Source: a virus
DNA: 25,825 bases
Strand: one strand, 5' to 3'
Virus record (IMG/VR): IMGVR_UViG_3300003690_000118
Span: 1 to 25,825 of that record
Numbering within the stretch: the stretch's first letter is position 1; every line of letters starts with the position of its first letter. Below, in pieces: positions 12,937 to 18,982 of the stretch. Below the pieces are notes generated by a model. It was not told the origin of the DNA, did no database searches, and saw nothing but the letters and a program-made list of their open reading frames with translations. The translations under genes and the position numbers were made by a program.

Positions 12937-13003
12937 AGTGTTAATGGCTGCACATCAGACTCCAAATCTGAGAGATAAGGTTCGATCCCTTACACCCCTG
13001 CCA
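12929..13003 (+). tRNA. tRNA-Trp (anticodon CCA)
   Basis: All four arms can be drawn over 75 bases. The acceptor stem is AGGGGTG (12929-12935) with CACCCCT, 7 perfect pairs, then G73 and an encoded CCA (13001-13003). The D stem is GTGT/GCAC with one G-U pair. The anticodon stem TCAGA/TCTGA encloses the loop CTCCAAA, so the anticodon is CCA and reads UGG. The T arm is TAAGG/CCTTA around TTCGATC. Pair A1-U72 and discriminator G73 are the known recognition features of bacterial tRNA-Trp. Base 8 is A rather than the usual U. A phage tRNA-Trp supplements the host for UGG-rich phage genes; it is not a suppressor. Confidence 0.92.
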
Positions 13004-13016
13004 ATCTTCCTTATTC

Positions 13017-13130
13017 CTCACGACTGTTATCACGATTGTTCTATACTATTCTCATGATTGTTATCACGATTGTTCTATGCTATTCTCATGACTGTTATCA
13101 CGATTGTTCTTGACAATAGCACGATTGTTA
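13017..13130 (+). repeat. 34-bp tandem repeat array (three copies plus a half), operator or origin iterons
   Basis: Copies start at 13017, 13051 and 13085, each containing two units of the form CA(C/T)GA(C/T)TGTT. A seventh unit stands alone at 13120. Unit starts are 13019, 13031, 13053, 13065, 13087, 13099 and 13120, giving alternating steps of 12 and 22 bases, close to one and two helical turns, so a protein bound at each unit would sit on one face of the DNA. The last unit lies between the -35 and -10 of the promoter at 13110. This fits a cooperative repressor or activator array; iterons of a replication origin are the alternative. Confidence 0.8.
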
Positions 13131-13138
13131 TTTATATA
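13110..13138 (+). promoter_or_regulatory. Strong rightward sigma70 promoter within the repeat array
   Basis: A perfect TTGACA (13110-13115), 17-base spacer and TATATA (13133-13138). The -35 abuts the third 34-bp repeat and the spacer carries the seventh repeat unit. Transcription would start near 13145, reading the AT-only hairpin and then the 13212 gene cluster. Confidence 0.75.
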
Positions 13139-13148
13139 TTAAATAATC

Positions 13149-13194
13149 TTTTTAAAATTTTTAAAGTAACAAGTGACTTTAAAAATTTAAAAAA
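13149..13194 (+). repeat. AT-only hairpin with AACAAGTG loop, copy 1
   Basis: The left arm 13149-13167 pairs with 13176-13194 at 18 of 19 positions (one A-A mismatch), around the 8-base loop AACAAGTG (13168-13175). A second element with the same loop and a different but equally paired stem lies at 14353-14398. Both are preceded by TATA-rich sequence with AATCTTTT and followed within about 20-40 bases by CTATAGGAG and a start codon. Confidence 0.8.
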
Positions 13195-13211
13195 CTATAG
13201 GAGCCAGATAG

Positions 13212-13445
13212 ATGGGGCCAGAGCTGACATTAATGGATGTTGTTGATTGTCGTGTAACTTTACGGATACACGATGGGTTTGAAGTAATTGAAATATTAAT
13301 TGGAAGTAAGGATCATGTACATAAGGAGTTAGGAGACACACCTATCATGAATAAAATACTTCTTCATTCCTCTACTGAGGGAAAAGGATTTTCAAAGGAA
13401 GTTCGTGCTTGTTTTAATGCAACTGTTACGGATCTAAGAGAATGA
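13212..13445 (+). CDS. Unknown 77-residue protein
   Basis: Starts at ATG 13212 behind ATAGGAG with an 8-base spacer. The first half alternates hydrophobic residues (MDVVDCRVTLRIHDGFEVIE then ILIG), a probable beta hairpin; the second half is charged. It is the first gene after the repeat-array promoter and the AT-only hairpin, and its end overlaps the next start (ATGA). No family recognised; an early-gene role is inferred from position. Confidence 0.65.
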   Translation: MGPELTLMDVVDCRVTLRIHDGFEVIEILIGSKDHVHKELGDTPIMNKILLHSSTEGKGFSKEVRACFNATVTDLRE

Positions 13446-13738
13446 AATTAATAGCCGGGATTAAAGTGCATCCCAATGCCTTGGCAGTATCGAAAGATAA
13501 GCCTTTAAATATCTCTGATGTCAAGGATTGGTTGGAGTACAATGATAATATGAGAAAGAAATACTCCACACTAGCTCGTAAAAAAGAGAAAGGTGCTTTG
13601 GCTAGAAGCCTTATACATGAAGGATATATTAGAGAGATAAGGCATTATCTCAGGAATGGGGATTGGATATCTGATTTCTTTGGAAGAGATCAGGAATTTA
13701 TGACACCCAAGAGGGTTCTTGTAGAAAGGGGATACTAA
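13442..13738 (+). CDS. Unknown 98-residue basic protein
   Basis: ATG 13442 overlaps the stop of the preceding gene (ATGA). The protein begins MKLIAGIKVHPNALAVSKDK and has a strongly basic helical centre (NDNMRKKYSTLARKKEKGAL) followed by HYLRNGDWISDFFGRDQEF. The repeated Arg/Lys helices would suit nucleic-acid contact, but no known DNA-binding motif is evident. Its TAA shares a base with the ATG of the next gene. Confidence 0.65.
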   Translation: MKLIAGIKVHPNALAVSKDKPLNISDVKDWLEYNDNMRKKYSTLARKKEKGALARSLIHEGYIREIRHYLRNGDWISDFFGRDQEFMTPKRVLVERGY

Positions 13739-14145
13739 TGTTCTTTGTAACTTGTGGTGATATGCAAGCTGGATTCCAGATAACACTCGATAATGGATGG
13801 ATAGTCTCTATTATGTTTGGTTCCTTTGCTTATAGTAGTAATCATATGGGATGGAAGCCCGATTGTTTTAATTGGAATAATGAATGTAAGAGTGCTGAAG
13901 CACGAGCAACATCGGCAGAAGTATGGGCCTTTCATAATGAATATGATAGGGACAAAGAGCATCTTTTACCTACAGAAAAAGATAGCAAGAATTATTATCT
14001 GGCTAATCATTATCCAGAAAATCCTCTAGGATATCAGAATACAACAGAGGTCTTTAACTTTATTAAGCATGTATCAAACTTACCATTACCTAGTCTAAGA
14101 ATCATGGGGCTTGAAGCTAGAAAGAAGGAAGAAACAGATGGCTAA
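13738..14145 (+). CDS. Unknown 135-residue protein
   Basis: ATG 13738 follows directly on the previous stop (TAATG). The first 45 residues form a beta-like region around ITLDNGWIVSIMFGSFAYSS, followed by two Cys (DCFNWNNECKSAEARATSAE), a Trp, and a polar C-terminal half ending in a charged helix. Proteins with a similar start, in which a strand pair ends in an aromatic-glycine turn and is followed by a Cys/Asn segment and an Ala/Glu stretch, are frequent in phages but are unnamed. It overlaps the next gene by 8 bases. Confidence 0.65.
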   Translation: MFFVTCGDMQAGFQITLDNGWIVSIMFGSFAYSSNHMGWKPDCFNWNNECKSAEARATSAEVWAFHNEYDRDKEHLLPTEKDSKNYYLANHYPENPLGYQNTTEVFNFIKHVSNLPLPSLRIMGLEARKKEETDG

Positions 14146-14341
14146 TGCAACCTATAAACATCCATCTCTTGATAATGCAATTAAAGATATCTTTGGGATA
14201 GATCGAATCGGATCTGTATCTAAGGATGTATGTGTTTCCTGTAAGAAAAAGGCACAAGAGTTTAAAGATGATCTTTCAAGGAAAGAATATACTATCTCAG
14301 GACTGTGTCAGACTTGTCAGGATCAAGTCTTTAGTTTATAA
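14138..14341 (+). CDS. Small zinc-ribbon-like protein
   Basis: A 67-residue protein. ATG 14138 is chosen over an upstream in-frame TTG because of AAGGAAG just before it. Two CxxC pairs, CVSC and CQTC, separated by about 25 residues (KKKAQEFKDDLSRKEYTISG between them) look like a four-cysteine zinc site. The Asp-Ile-Phe-Gly-Ile-Asp stretch before the first pair and the SRKEYTISG stretch recur, as I recall, in an unnamed family of small phage proteins. Zinc binding is inferred; a role in nucleic-acid or protein contact is likely but unproven. The second AT-only hairpin follows its stop by 11 bases. Confidence 0.65.
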   Translation: MANATYKHPSLDNAIKDIFGIDRIGSVSKDVCVSCKKKAQEFKDDLSRKEYTISGLCQTCQDQVFSL

Positions 14342-14352
14342 TTTATATAATC

Positions 14353-14398
14353 TTTTAAAAATTTTAAAGATAACAAGTGATCTTTAAAATTTTAAAAG
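14353..14398 (+). repeat. AT-only hairpin with AACAAGTG loop, copy 2
   Basis: Left arm 14354-14371 pairs with 14380-14397 at 17 of 18 positions, again with a single A-A mismatch in a similar place, around the identical loop AACAAGTG (14372-14379). The stem next to the loop reads GAT/ATC here and AGT/ACT in copy 1, so paired bases changed together. It lies in the 90-base gap before the 14432 gene. Confidence 0.8.
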
Positions 14399-14431
14399 TT
14401 ATTGTTGGCCGAGCCTATAGGAGAGAGAATA

Positions 14432-14665
14432 ATGGCTATTAAACATTGGGAAATTACTCAGCGATTATATGATAAGAAATGGTTACGTTGGGAATTAATG
14501 GACTCTCGTAAGATAGGAGAGACTGCAACATGGACCCGATTCAAATGGGTCGTAACAGATATCTGGGATGAGGAACCTGAAACATTAATGCATAATAATC
14601 AACTTAATTTAAAAGAGATAGAAGAAAATTTAGATGGCAAACGTACTTATGTGTATGAATCATAA
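14432..14665 (+). CDS. Unknown 77-residue protein
   Basis: ATG 14432 is preceded by TAGGAGAGAG; an upstream in-frame start would extend into the hairpin gap and is rejected. The protein is Trp-rich (eight of 77 residues, including KKWLRWELMD and ATWTRFKWVVTDIWDEEPE), with an acidic, helical C-terminal half. Trp content on this scale fits with the nearby phage tRNA-Trp. No family recognised. Confidence 0.65.
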   Translation: MAIKHWEITQRLYDKKWLRWELMDSRKIGETATWTRFKWVVTDIWDEEPETLMHNNQLNLKEIEENLDGKRTYVYES

Positions 14666-14677
14666 GGAGAAAGGACT

Positions 14678-14890
14678 ATGTCACAGCCACCAGCAGAAAG
14701 GAAATATAATTATAAAGATCATAGAGATATCGAATCTGAAATGATAGATTATTTACTCTCAGTTGCTGATGTCTCTAATATATATTCTCTTGACCTGGAA
14801 GAAATTAATGATTATCTAAATGGTTTAGAGCAGTATTGTGATGAACAATATGTACAACATCAAGAAAACAGGAGCATTAATTATGTTTGA
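14678..14890 (+). CDS. Unknown 70-residue acidic protein
   Basis: Starts at ATG 14678 behind AAGGAGAAAGG. It is Tyr- and Asp/Glu-rich and probably helical over residues 20-62 (IESEMIDYLLSVADVSNIYS). Its end overlaps the start of the DUF932 gene by 8 bases, and a candidate promoter for that gene lies within it. Function unknown. Confidence 0.65.
   Translation: MSQPPAERKYNYKDHRDIESEMIDYLLSVADVSNIYSLDLEEINDYLNGLEQYCDEQYVQHQENRSINYV
14790..14818 (+). promoter_or_regulatory. Possible internal promoter for the DUF932 gene
   Basis: TTGACC (14790-14795), a 17-base spacer and TATCTA (14813-14818) lie inside the preceding small gene, about 60 bases before the DUF932 start. The DUF932 gene is GC-richer than its neighbours and is followed by a hairpin, which suggests separate, high expression. 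The -10 is weak. Confidence 0.35.
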
Positions 14891-15797
14891 TCATTCATTA
14901 ATAGACTTTAACGTGGAAAAATTCCATCTTAATACAGAAGAGGGCTATCCAATATCACCTGAAGTTGGTATGGGTCTTAGACGTATTGATAATAAGGCTC
15001 CCCTTGCCATAGTCTCTGAAGCATATGAACCTGTTCAGTATTTAGATATAGTGAGGGGTGTCGAGGAAGCACTTGATATATCTGGTCTTGATATGACCGA
15101 TGCTGAGTTTGAAACTAATGTCTATGGCAATGGGGCCAAACTGGAGTTACGTGCAAAGTTTCCTGCACATATTATGCATTTTGAAACACGAGGATATGAA
15201 GATACAGATTCAGTAATTCCAGAGTTCTGCTTTCGTACATCTCACAATAGGACATGGGCTAATAATGGTATGATGGGTTTGTGGAGAAGTAAGTGCTGGA
15301 ATACGTTAGTGTCTGGTGACAAATTGGCCTATGTCTATGGTAGACATACCAAGAACTTTAATGTTCCTGCTTTTGCAGCAAAGATTAAAAATGCTGGTAA
15401 ATATATAGCCGGTGGTGGTATCTCTCAGATGAGGGATTGGTATCATAAAGAAATATCTCGTGATGCTACTGTTAATCTGTTTACCAAGACACTTGCAAAG
15501 AGAACAGATAATGTAACTCGTAAACCTGTAGCTAATAAGGTTATGCTATCTAATCTTATGAAGATCTTTGATGAGGAGAATCGTCACATACACGGTCGTG
15601 GTGCTTATGAGAAATATGCTACTCGAAATGAAGGAACATTATGGACTGCTTATCAAGCTGCTACTCATTGGTCGAGTCATGATCAACAATCTAGTTTCAG
15701 AGTAAGGCAACGGCCAGCACATACTGTAATAGGCAACAGAGAAGATCGTGTAAGAAAGATGTTACACTCTGATGAATGGCTTGCCTTGGCTGCATAA
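14883..15797 (+). CDS. DUF932 family protein
   Basis: A 304-residue protein of the DUF932 (phage/plasmid-like TIGR03299) type, frequent in phages and plasmids and of unknown biochemical function. Supporting stretches are LAIVSEAYEPVQYLDIVRGV (about 40-60), a region with FRTSHNRTWAN and MMGLWRSKCWNTLVSGDK (about 119-150), and the helical second half with WTAYQAATHWSSHD near residue 260. ATG 14883 follows CAGGAGC; an earlier in-frame ATG lies inside the preceding gene and has no site. Codon use is GC-richer than the adjoining small genes. A perfect 9-bp hairpin 12 bases after the stop probably ends or protects its mRNA. Confidence 0.75.
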   Translation: MFDHSLIDFNVEKFHLNTEEGYPISPEVGMGLRRIDNKAPLAIVSEAYEPVQYLDIVRGVEEALDISGLDMTDAEFETNVYGNGAKLELRAKFPAHIMHFETRGYEDTDSVIPEFCFRTSHNRTWANNGMMGLWRSKCWNTLVSGDKLAYVYGRHTKNFNVPAFAAKIKNAGKYIAGGGISQMRDWYHKEISRDATVNLFTKTLAKRTDNVTRKPVANKVMLSNLMKIFDEENRHIHGRGAYEKYATRNEGTLWTAYQAATHWSSHDQQSSFRVRQRPAHTVIGNREDRVRKMLHSDEWLALAA

Positions 15798-15809
15798 CTA
15801 ACTGAAATA

Positions 15810-15833
15810 AGGGAGAGATTAGTTTCTCTCCCT
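15810..15833 (+). terminator. Hairpin after DUF932 gene
   Basis: AGGGAGAGA (15810-15818) pairs perfectly with TCTCTCCCT (15825-15833) around TTAGTT. The following ACTTTC is only weakly T-rich, so termination may be partial; the hairpin could instead protect the 3' end. The same GGGAGAGA-type stem recurs after the SSB gene. Confidence 0.6.
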
Positions 15834-15855
15834 ACTTTCACAAGGAGTATATACT

Positions 15856-16242
15856 ATGTCACTAATAGGATCACAATTTTTAGTACGAGTTAAAAAGAAT
15901 AAACTTGCTATAGGTTTGTTCTATGCAGATCTACCAGAAGAGTTAGCTGATATGATAGATGAATTTTGTAACTATGATGGATTAGAATATAAAGAATTAG
16001 ACCAGCCTATAAACTTTTTGTTTGGTGACTTTACTATACCTACTCCCAAGTGGATAAAAGAAGCAGAGTGTAAAGGAGATGAGGATACATGGACAGATAA
16101 AGAGAAAGAAGAAATTTTTGAGAAACGTAAATTTGTAGTTAGTGAATCTTATTATGAGGAAATAGATCCAGTAGAGGACGAAGGATGGGAAGATGTACCT
16201 ACCACTGATACATTTATGAGCAGACTATATAATAAGGAATAA
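15856..16242 (+). CDS. Unknown 128-residue acidic protein
   Basis: Starts at ATG 15856 behind AAGGAG. The N-terminal 50 residues (SLIGSQFLVRVKKNKLAIGL, then FYADLPEELADMI) may form a small mixed fold. The rest is very acidic, especially residues 70-120, with many Glu and Asp and likely disorder. Acidic phage proteins of this kind can mimic DNA or bind basic proteins, but there is no evidence beyond charge. No family recognised. Confidence 0.65.
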   Translation: MSLIGSQFLVRVKKNKLAIGLFYADLPEELADMIDEFCNYDGLEYKELDQPINFLFGDFTIPTPKWIKEAECKGDEDTWTDKEKEEIFEKRKFVVSESYYEEIDPVEDEGWEDVPTTDTFMSRLYNKE

Positions 16243-16246
16243 CAAT

Positions 16247-16873
16247 ATGAAATCACCTATTCATATCTCTACTTTAACAGGTAAGTTAGAAGATTTCCAT
16301 GCCATATCTGTTAATACATTAACTAATAAATTTTGTATAAAGATGCACAAATCAAAAAGAAAGGATCATATATGCCCCAAGTGTTATAGCTTTAGTTTGC
16401 TACAAGGATTTCGTAAGAATGTAGCTCCACCATTGGAACGTAACTCAAGATTATTAAGTGGTCATCTGATGTGTAATGCCGAACTACCCGTTATTAATGA
16501 TACCTACTTTAGATTTGATGCTCATGGTGAGTTGATTAATCTTACACACTTGGTTAATTATGTAAGCATTGCTCGTAAAAATAAGGGATGTACCTTTGCC
16601 TTATGGACTAAGAGAAAGGATCTAATAAATAAATATCATGAGAGATGGGGAGGTATAATCCCTGATAATTTAATCTTGATATATTCCAATCCTCGTATCA
16701 GTAATATTATGGACACACCACCTAAGTATTTTGATAGGACATTCAATAATGTATTGGAACATGAAGAAGTGGAACGACAGAATTGCACTGGTCAAAAGTG
16801 TAAAGATTGTTTGAAGTGTTACATACCTAATAACGGAGTAACAACTATTGTTGAGAAAGTTAAGAGGTATTAG
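16247..16873 (+). CDS. Cysteine-rich GP88-like phage protein
   Basis: A 208-residue protein with nine Cys. CPKC at 43-46 is followed by a Tyr, and the C-terminal cluster has Cys180, 185, 188 and 191. The segment YFRFDAHGELINLTHLVNYV (88-107) followed by CTFALWTKRKDLI resembles the conserved core of the phage GP88-like family, in which a CP-x-C-x-x-C-Y site precedes an R-x-x-x-x-G-E/D stretch and a later W/Y-T-K/R. The cysteines are positioned as for a metal or iron-sulfur site. Function of that family is unknown. ATG 16247 has a weak site (AAGGAATAA) overlapping the end of the preceding gene. Confidence 0.55.
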   Translation: MKSPIHISTLTGKLEDFHAISVNTLTNKFCIKMHKSKRKDHICPKCYSFSLLQGFRKNVAPPLERNSRLLSGHLMCNAELPVINDTYFRFDAHGELINLTHLVNYVSIARKNKGCTFALWTKRKDLINKYHERWGGIIPDNLILIYSNPRISNIMDTPPKYFDRTFNNVLEHEEVERQNCTGQKCKDCLKCYIPNNGVTTIVEKVKRY

Positions 16874-16875
16874 TT

Positions 16876-17049
16876 GTGATCATTGAATCCTGGAAAGGAA
16901 ACTGGTATATAATAGATGGTCCTCATCCAATCGAATTTAAATTAGGGAAACCCCCGACAATTGAATTTAAAATGGGACCATTCTTGACATTCTTAGATGC
17001 TTACATTATGTTAAGCAAACTTAACTTAAATCGAAAGGAAATACCATGA
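16876..17049 (+). CDS. Unknown 57-residue protein, GTG start
   Basis: GTG 16876 lies two bases after the preceding stop with AAGAGG about 9 bases upstream. The frame encodes 57 residues with two similar short stretches (HPIEFKLGKPP and TIEFKMGPF), suggesting a small duplicated beta motif, and ends with a TGA overlapping the next ATG (ATGA). This overlap and the intact frame support translation. Function unknown. Confidence 0.5.
   Translation: MIIESWKGNWYIIDGPHPIEFKLGKPPTIEFKMGPFLTFLDAYIMLSKLNLNRKEIP
16984..17012 (+). promoter_or_regulatory. Candidate promoter inside the 16876 frame
   Basis: A perfect TTGACA (16984-16989), 17-base spacer and TATGTT (17007-17012). It would start transcription near 17019, just before the run of very small genes beginning at 17046. 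The -10 matches the consensus at four of six positions. Confidence 0.45.
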
Positions 17050-17219
17050 ATTTTGTACTCCGTTTACGTAAAGAAAAAAGTATACCTCGTAGCTCTACAA
17101 AAACAGATAACGGTACCAGGTATGATTGGGGTAAATGGTATCTGCATCTGGCTAAGGCTCCTCATTTCTGGAATATAAAAGGAATCGTGGATATACGTGG
17201 TCGTACTTTTGTGGTATAA
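17046..17219 (+). CDS. Unknown 57-residue basic protein
   Basis: ATG 17046 overlaps the previous stop, with AAAGGAAAT upstream. The product is basic (MNFVLRLRKEKSIPRSSTKT at the start), followed by a Trp/Tyr-rich centre (YDWGKWYLHLAKAPHFWN) and two strands at the end. It has the look of a small nucleic-acid or protein-contacting peptide but matches nothing I know. An extended -10 promoter overlaps its last codons. Confidence 0.55.
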   Translation: MNFVLRLRKEKSIPRSSTKTDNGTRYDWGKWYLHLAKAPHFWNIKGIVDIRGRTFVV

Positions 17220-17254
17220 TTAGGAACAGGAAAATGGGGGTGAAATTCCCCCAT
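17212..17254 (+). promoter_or_regulatory. Extended -10 promoter with leader hairpin
   Basis: TGGTATAAT (17212-17220) is a perfect extended -10 element (TG-N-TATAAT); no good -35 is visible. About 14 bases downstream ATGGGGG (17234-17240) pairs perfectly with CCCCCAT (17248-17254) around TGAAATT, which would be close to the RNA 5' end. No T run follows, so it is not a normal terminator; a 5' stabilising hairpin is possible. Confidence 0.45.
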
Positions 17255-17274
17255 GATCCTTACAGGAGAGAAAG

Positions 17275-17454
17275 ATGGGTAAGTATAGGAAAAGAAAAGT
17301 TATCACCATAAAGAATCCTGACTGTAAAGATCCCGATATAATGCTACAAAATTATACTGGATTGTGGCAAACATTACGAGTAAGGGCTGCTTTAAAACAG
17401 AACTATGGATTTATGATTAAGATGGGAAGTAGTTTATATAAACTAGAGACTTAA
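17275..17454 (+). CDS. Unknown 59-residue basic protein
   Basis: ATG 17275 is preceded by CAGGAGAG with good spacing. The product is basic, starting MGKYRKRKVITIKNPDCKDP, with a helical centre (NYTGLWQTLRVRAALKQNYG). No family recognised. It sits in a chain of very small genes with strong ribosome-binding sites that would be missed by a 60-codon length limit. Confidence 0.6.
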   Translation: MGKYRKRKVITIKNPDCKDPDIMLQNYTGLWQTLRVRAALKQNYGFMIKMGSSLYKLET

Positions 17455-17458
17455 GCTA

Positions 17459-17608
17459 ATGAAAAAGATTATAAAAAAACAAAGGAAAACTAATCCTATT
17501 GCTAAACAACTTTCTAATCCTATGTGGAAACAAAGGATTGTAAGAAATAAAATAATGTATACTAGAAAATTAAAATATAAAGAGGAAGAATCGAATGAGA
17601 ATAAGTGA
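17459..17608 (+). CDS. Small basic protein of common phage type
   Basis: A 49-residue, Lys/Arg-rich product from ATG 17459. The stretch NPIAKQLSNPMWKQRIVRNK recalls an unnamed family of tiny phage proteins in which NP-x-A-K begins a segment ending in basic residues. The next gene's ATG lies inside its end in another frame. No good Shine-Dalgarno sequence is visible, but the gap from the previous stop is only 4 bases, so coupled translation is likely. Confidence 0.5.
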   Translation: MKKIIKKQRKTNPIAKQLSNPMWKQRIVRNKIMYTRKLKYKEEESNENK

Positions 17609-17696
17609 ACTGTTGGTCTTTTGTTTTGTTATTAGTTTAGTTACATTTGCTCTTGGTTATTATATATCCTACGAAATAGGGCCTGTATGTTTATAA
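17595..17696 (+). CDS. 33-residue single-helix membrane peptide
   Basis: ATG 17595 behind GAGGAAG opens a frame encoding one hydrophobic helix (LLVFCFVISLVTFALGYYIS, residues 6-25) with short polar ends. It overlaps both its neighbours by a few bases. Comparable to the small membrane peptide at 6368-6466 but unrelated in sequence. Role unknown. Confidence 0.5.
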   Translation: MRISELLVFCFVISLVTFALGYYISYEIGPVCL

Positions 17697-17878
17697 TAAC
17701 AAAGACAGAAATTGATGAGCTGATGTTTGAAATCATGAGTGAAGACGATGGTGAACCTATGATATTTAAAACAAAGATAGCAGCTCTACGATATATTGAA
17801 TCTCTTTGTGAGGGTTTTAATATACCATCTGAAATGTATATGATAAACGATGGTATAGAAATTTCCAGAGTGCATTAA
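17687..17878 (+). CDS. Unknown 63-residue protein
   Basis: ATG 17687 lies inside the end of the membrane peptide gene. The product is acidic (MFIITKTEIDELMFEIMSED at the start) with alternating strands and a helix (KTKIAALRYIESLCEGF); the pattern of two strands, a helix and a final strand suggests a compact alpha/beta fold. No family recognised, and the ribosome-binding site (a GGG just upstream) is weak. Confidence 0.6.
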   Translation: MFIITKTEIDELMFEIMSEDDGEPMIFKTKIAALRYIESLCEGFNIPSEMYMINDGIEISRVH

Positions 17879-17896
17879 TAAATAGTGGAGACTAGT

Positions 17897-18133
17897 ATGA
17901 ATATTGAAAAAGAACTAAGACGAAATGTAAAAGAATTACAAACCCAATTACAAAGAGCTTATGAAAGAATAAAAGTTTTACAAGAGGAAATACATACACA
18001 AAATAAAAGAGAATTTTACAAGGATTATTTTTCAAAATCTAAATCAGGAACATCTGGTTGGGCTATGATGGATGATCCTCCAGAATATGTAAAAAAATTA
18101 GTAGATGAATTAGGACAGCCTGAAGATGACTAA
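17897..18133 (+). CDS. Coiled-coil small protein, unknown
   Basis: A 78-residue product. ATG 17897 is chosen over the GTG at 17885 because GTGGAG at 17885-17890 then serves as the ribosome-binding site. Residues 1-40 form a strong heptad coiled coil (ELRRNVKELQTQLQRAYERI) and the end contains WAMMDDPPEYVKKLVDEL. It overlaps the next gene by 8 bases. Function unknown. Confidence 0.65.
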   Translation: MNIEKELRRNVKELQTQLQRAYERIKVLQEEIHTQNKREFYKDYFSKSKSGTSGWAMMDDPPEYVKKLVDELGQPEDD

Positions 18134-18476
18134 TAGAGTTTATCTTTTCGATGAGCTTATGCATGAAGATGTTTTATTATTAGGACGCTATGAATTTTTA
18201 AATAAATATGGTAAAGAAAAAGAACCATGTTATGATAAAATAACTGGAGAATATATACGACAAATTACAAGGGAAAGCCTACGTAATATAACAATGAAAA
18301 GAGAGGAAGACCTCATGAGTAGAGTAAAAGATTGGCTAATCGAAATGGAAGAAGATGCAGGACATTTATCTTTAACTGATTGGGTTGCCATACATGGTGT
18401 CGGACACCAAGAAATATGGGATAGAATTAATTCTGATTCTGATAGATATCAATTGGACTTAGGATTTAATGACTAA
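18126..18476 (+). CDS. Unknown 116-residue acidic protein
   Basis: ATG 18126 overlaps the preceding stop region, with GAAGATG upstream. The protein is charged, with two probable helices (MSRVKDWLIEMEEDAGHLSL around residue 60-80) and HGVGHQEIWDRINSD toward the end. No catalytic motif noticed. It overlaps the next gene by 8 bases, continuing the tightly coupled chain from 17459 to 18982. Confidence 0.6.
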   Translation: MTNRVYLFDELMHEDVLLLGRYEFLNKYGKEKEPCYDKITGEYIRQITRESLRNITMKREEDLMSRVKDWLIEMEEDAGHLSLTDWVAIHGVGHQEIWDRINSDSDRYQLDLGFND

Positions 18477-18660
18477 AAATTTCTTACAAAAGGAGAGACA
18501 AAGGGTCTTTAGAAAGCTAACTAAACAGTATCAAGAAGAAGGATATGATACAAAGGAATCAAAACGATTGGCCCGAAGAGATACGGATGATATCATGTCT
18601 GATAAGGAAGCATTTGTAGCTAACTTTATGCAGGATACATGGGGAGAACTGGATGAATAG
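18469..18660 (+). CDS. Unknown 63-residue helical protein
   Basis: ATG 18469 lies inside the end of the previous gene. The first 35 residues are very basic and helical (KNFLQKERQRVFRKLTKQYQ), followed by an acidic C-terminal helix. The charge asymmetry suggests binding to nucleic acid or self-assembly, without further evidence. No family recognised; its stop overlaps the next start by 8 bases. Confidence 0.6.
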   Translation: MTKNFLQKERQRVFRKLTKQYQEEGYDTKESKRLARRDTDDIMSDKEAFVANFMQDTWGELDE

Positions 18661-18982
18661 TAAAATAGTTTGTGTTGAATGGATTGATTCAGCAGAATAT
18701 GAAGATGCTGCTTGGAAATCAGAAGAAGAAGTTAAAGAATTAAAACCCATGATTGTTAAATCTGCTGGTATATTAGTTAATGAAGACAATATTTATATAA
18801 CTTTAGCTTCATCAATTAATAATGCTGATAATAAAGTTGAAGCACAATATGGTGGATTGATTTCCATACCAAAGTCTGCTATACAAAGACGTTGTTCTAT
18901 TCCAATAAGTTTTACAAATGAAACTATGAGCCAACAAATGAAGGAGATATATGATGAAGTTTGGCCGGGACCGGGGGTATGA
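18653..18982 (+). CDS. Unknown 109-residue phage protein
   Basis: Begins at ATG 18653 (MNSKIVCVEWIDSAEYEDAA). The sequence V-x-W-x-D near the start, W-x-S-x-E-E-E and the central SAGILVNEDNIYITLASSIN, then GGLISIPKSAIQ, match a pattern I have seen in unnamed small phage proteins, probably a short beta barrel. It overlaps the methyltransferase-like gene by four bases (ATGA). Function unknown. Confidence 0.6.
   Translation: MNSKIVCVEWIDSAEYEDAAWKSEEEVKELKPMIVKSAGILVNEDNIYITLASSINNADNKVEAQYGGLISIPKSAIQRRCSIPISFTNETMSQQMKEIYDEVWPGPGV

Noticed and set aside
12929-13003. Suppressor tRNA and stop-codon recoding of TGA
   Set aside because: The anticodon is CCA, which reads UGG only, and TGA is used as a normal stop in many genes of the window.
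12929-13003. Prophage attachment site at the tRNA
   Set aside because: No integrase, excisionase or repeated tRNA 3' end is seen in the window; the tRNA is embedded in the early gene region.
12944-13057. A 37-codon frame starting ATGGCTGCACATCAG
   Set aside because: It lies within the tRNA-Trp gene and the operator repeats; all four tRNA arms form perfectly, so the frame is incidental.
13017-13130. CRISPR array
   Set aside because: Repeats of 34 bp are directly adjacent with no unique spacers between them, and no cas genes are present.
13058-13246. 62-codon frame across the 34-bp repeats
   Set aside because: It is made of the repeat array, promoter and AT-only hairpin, has no ribosome-binding site, and overlaps the well-supported 13212 gene.
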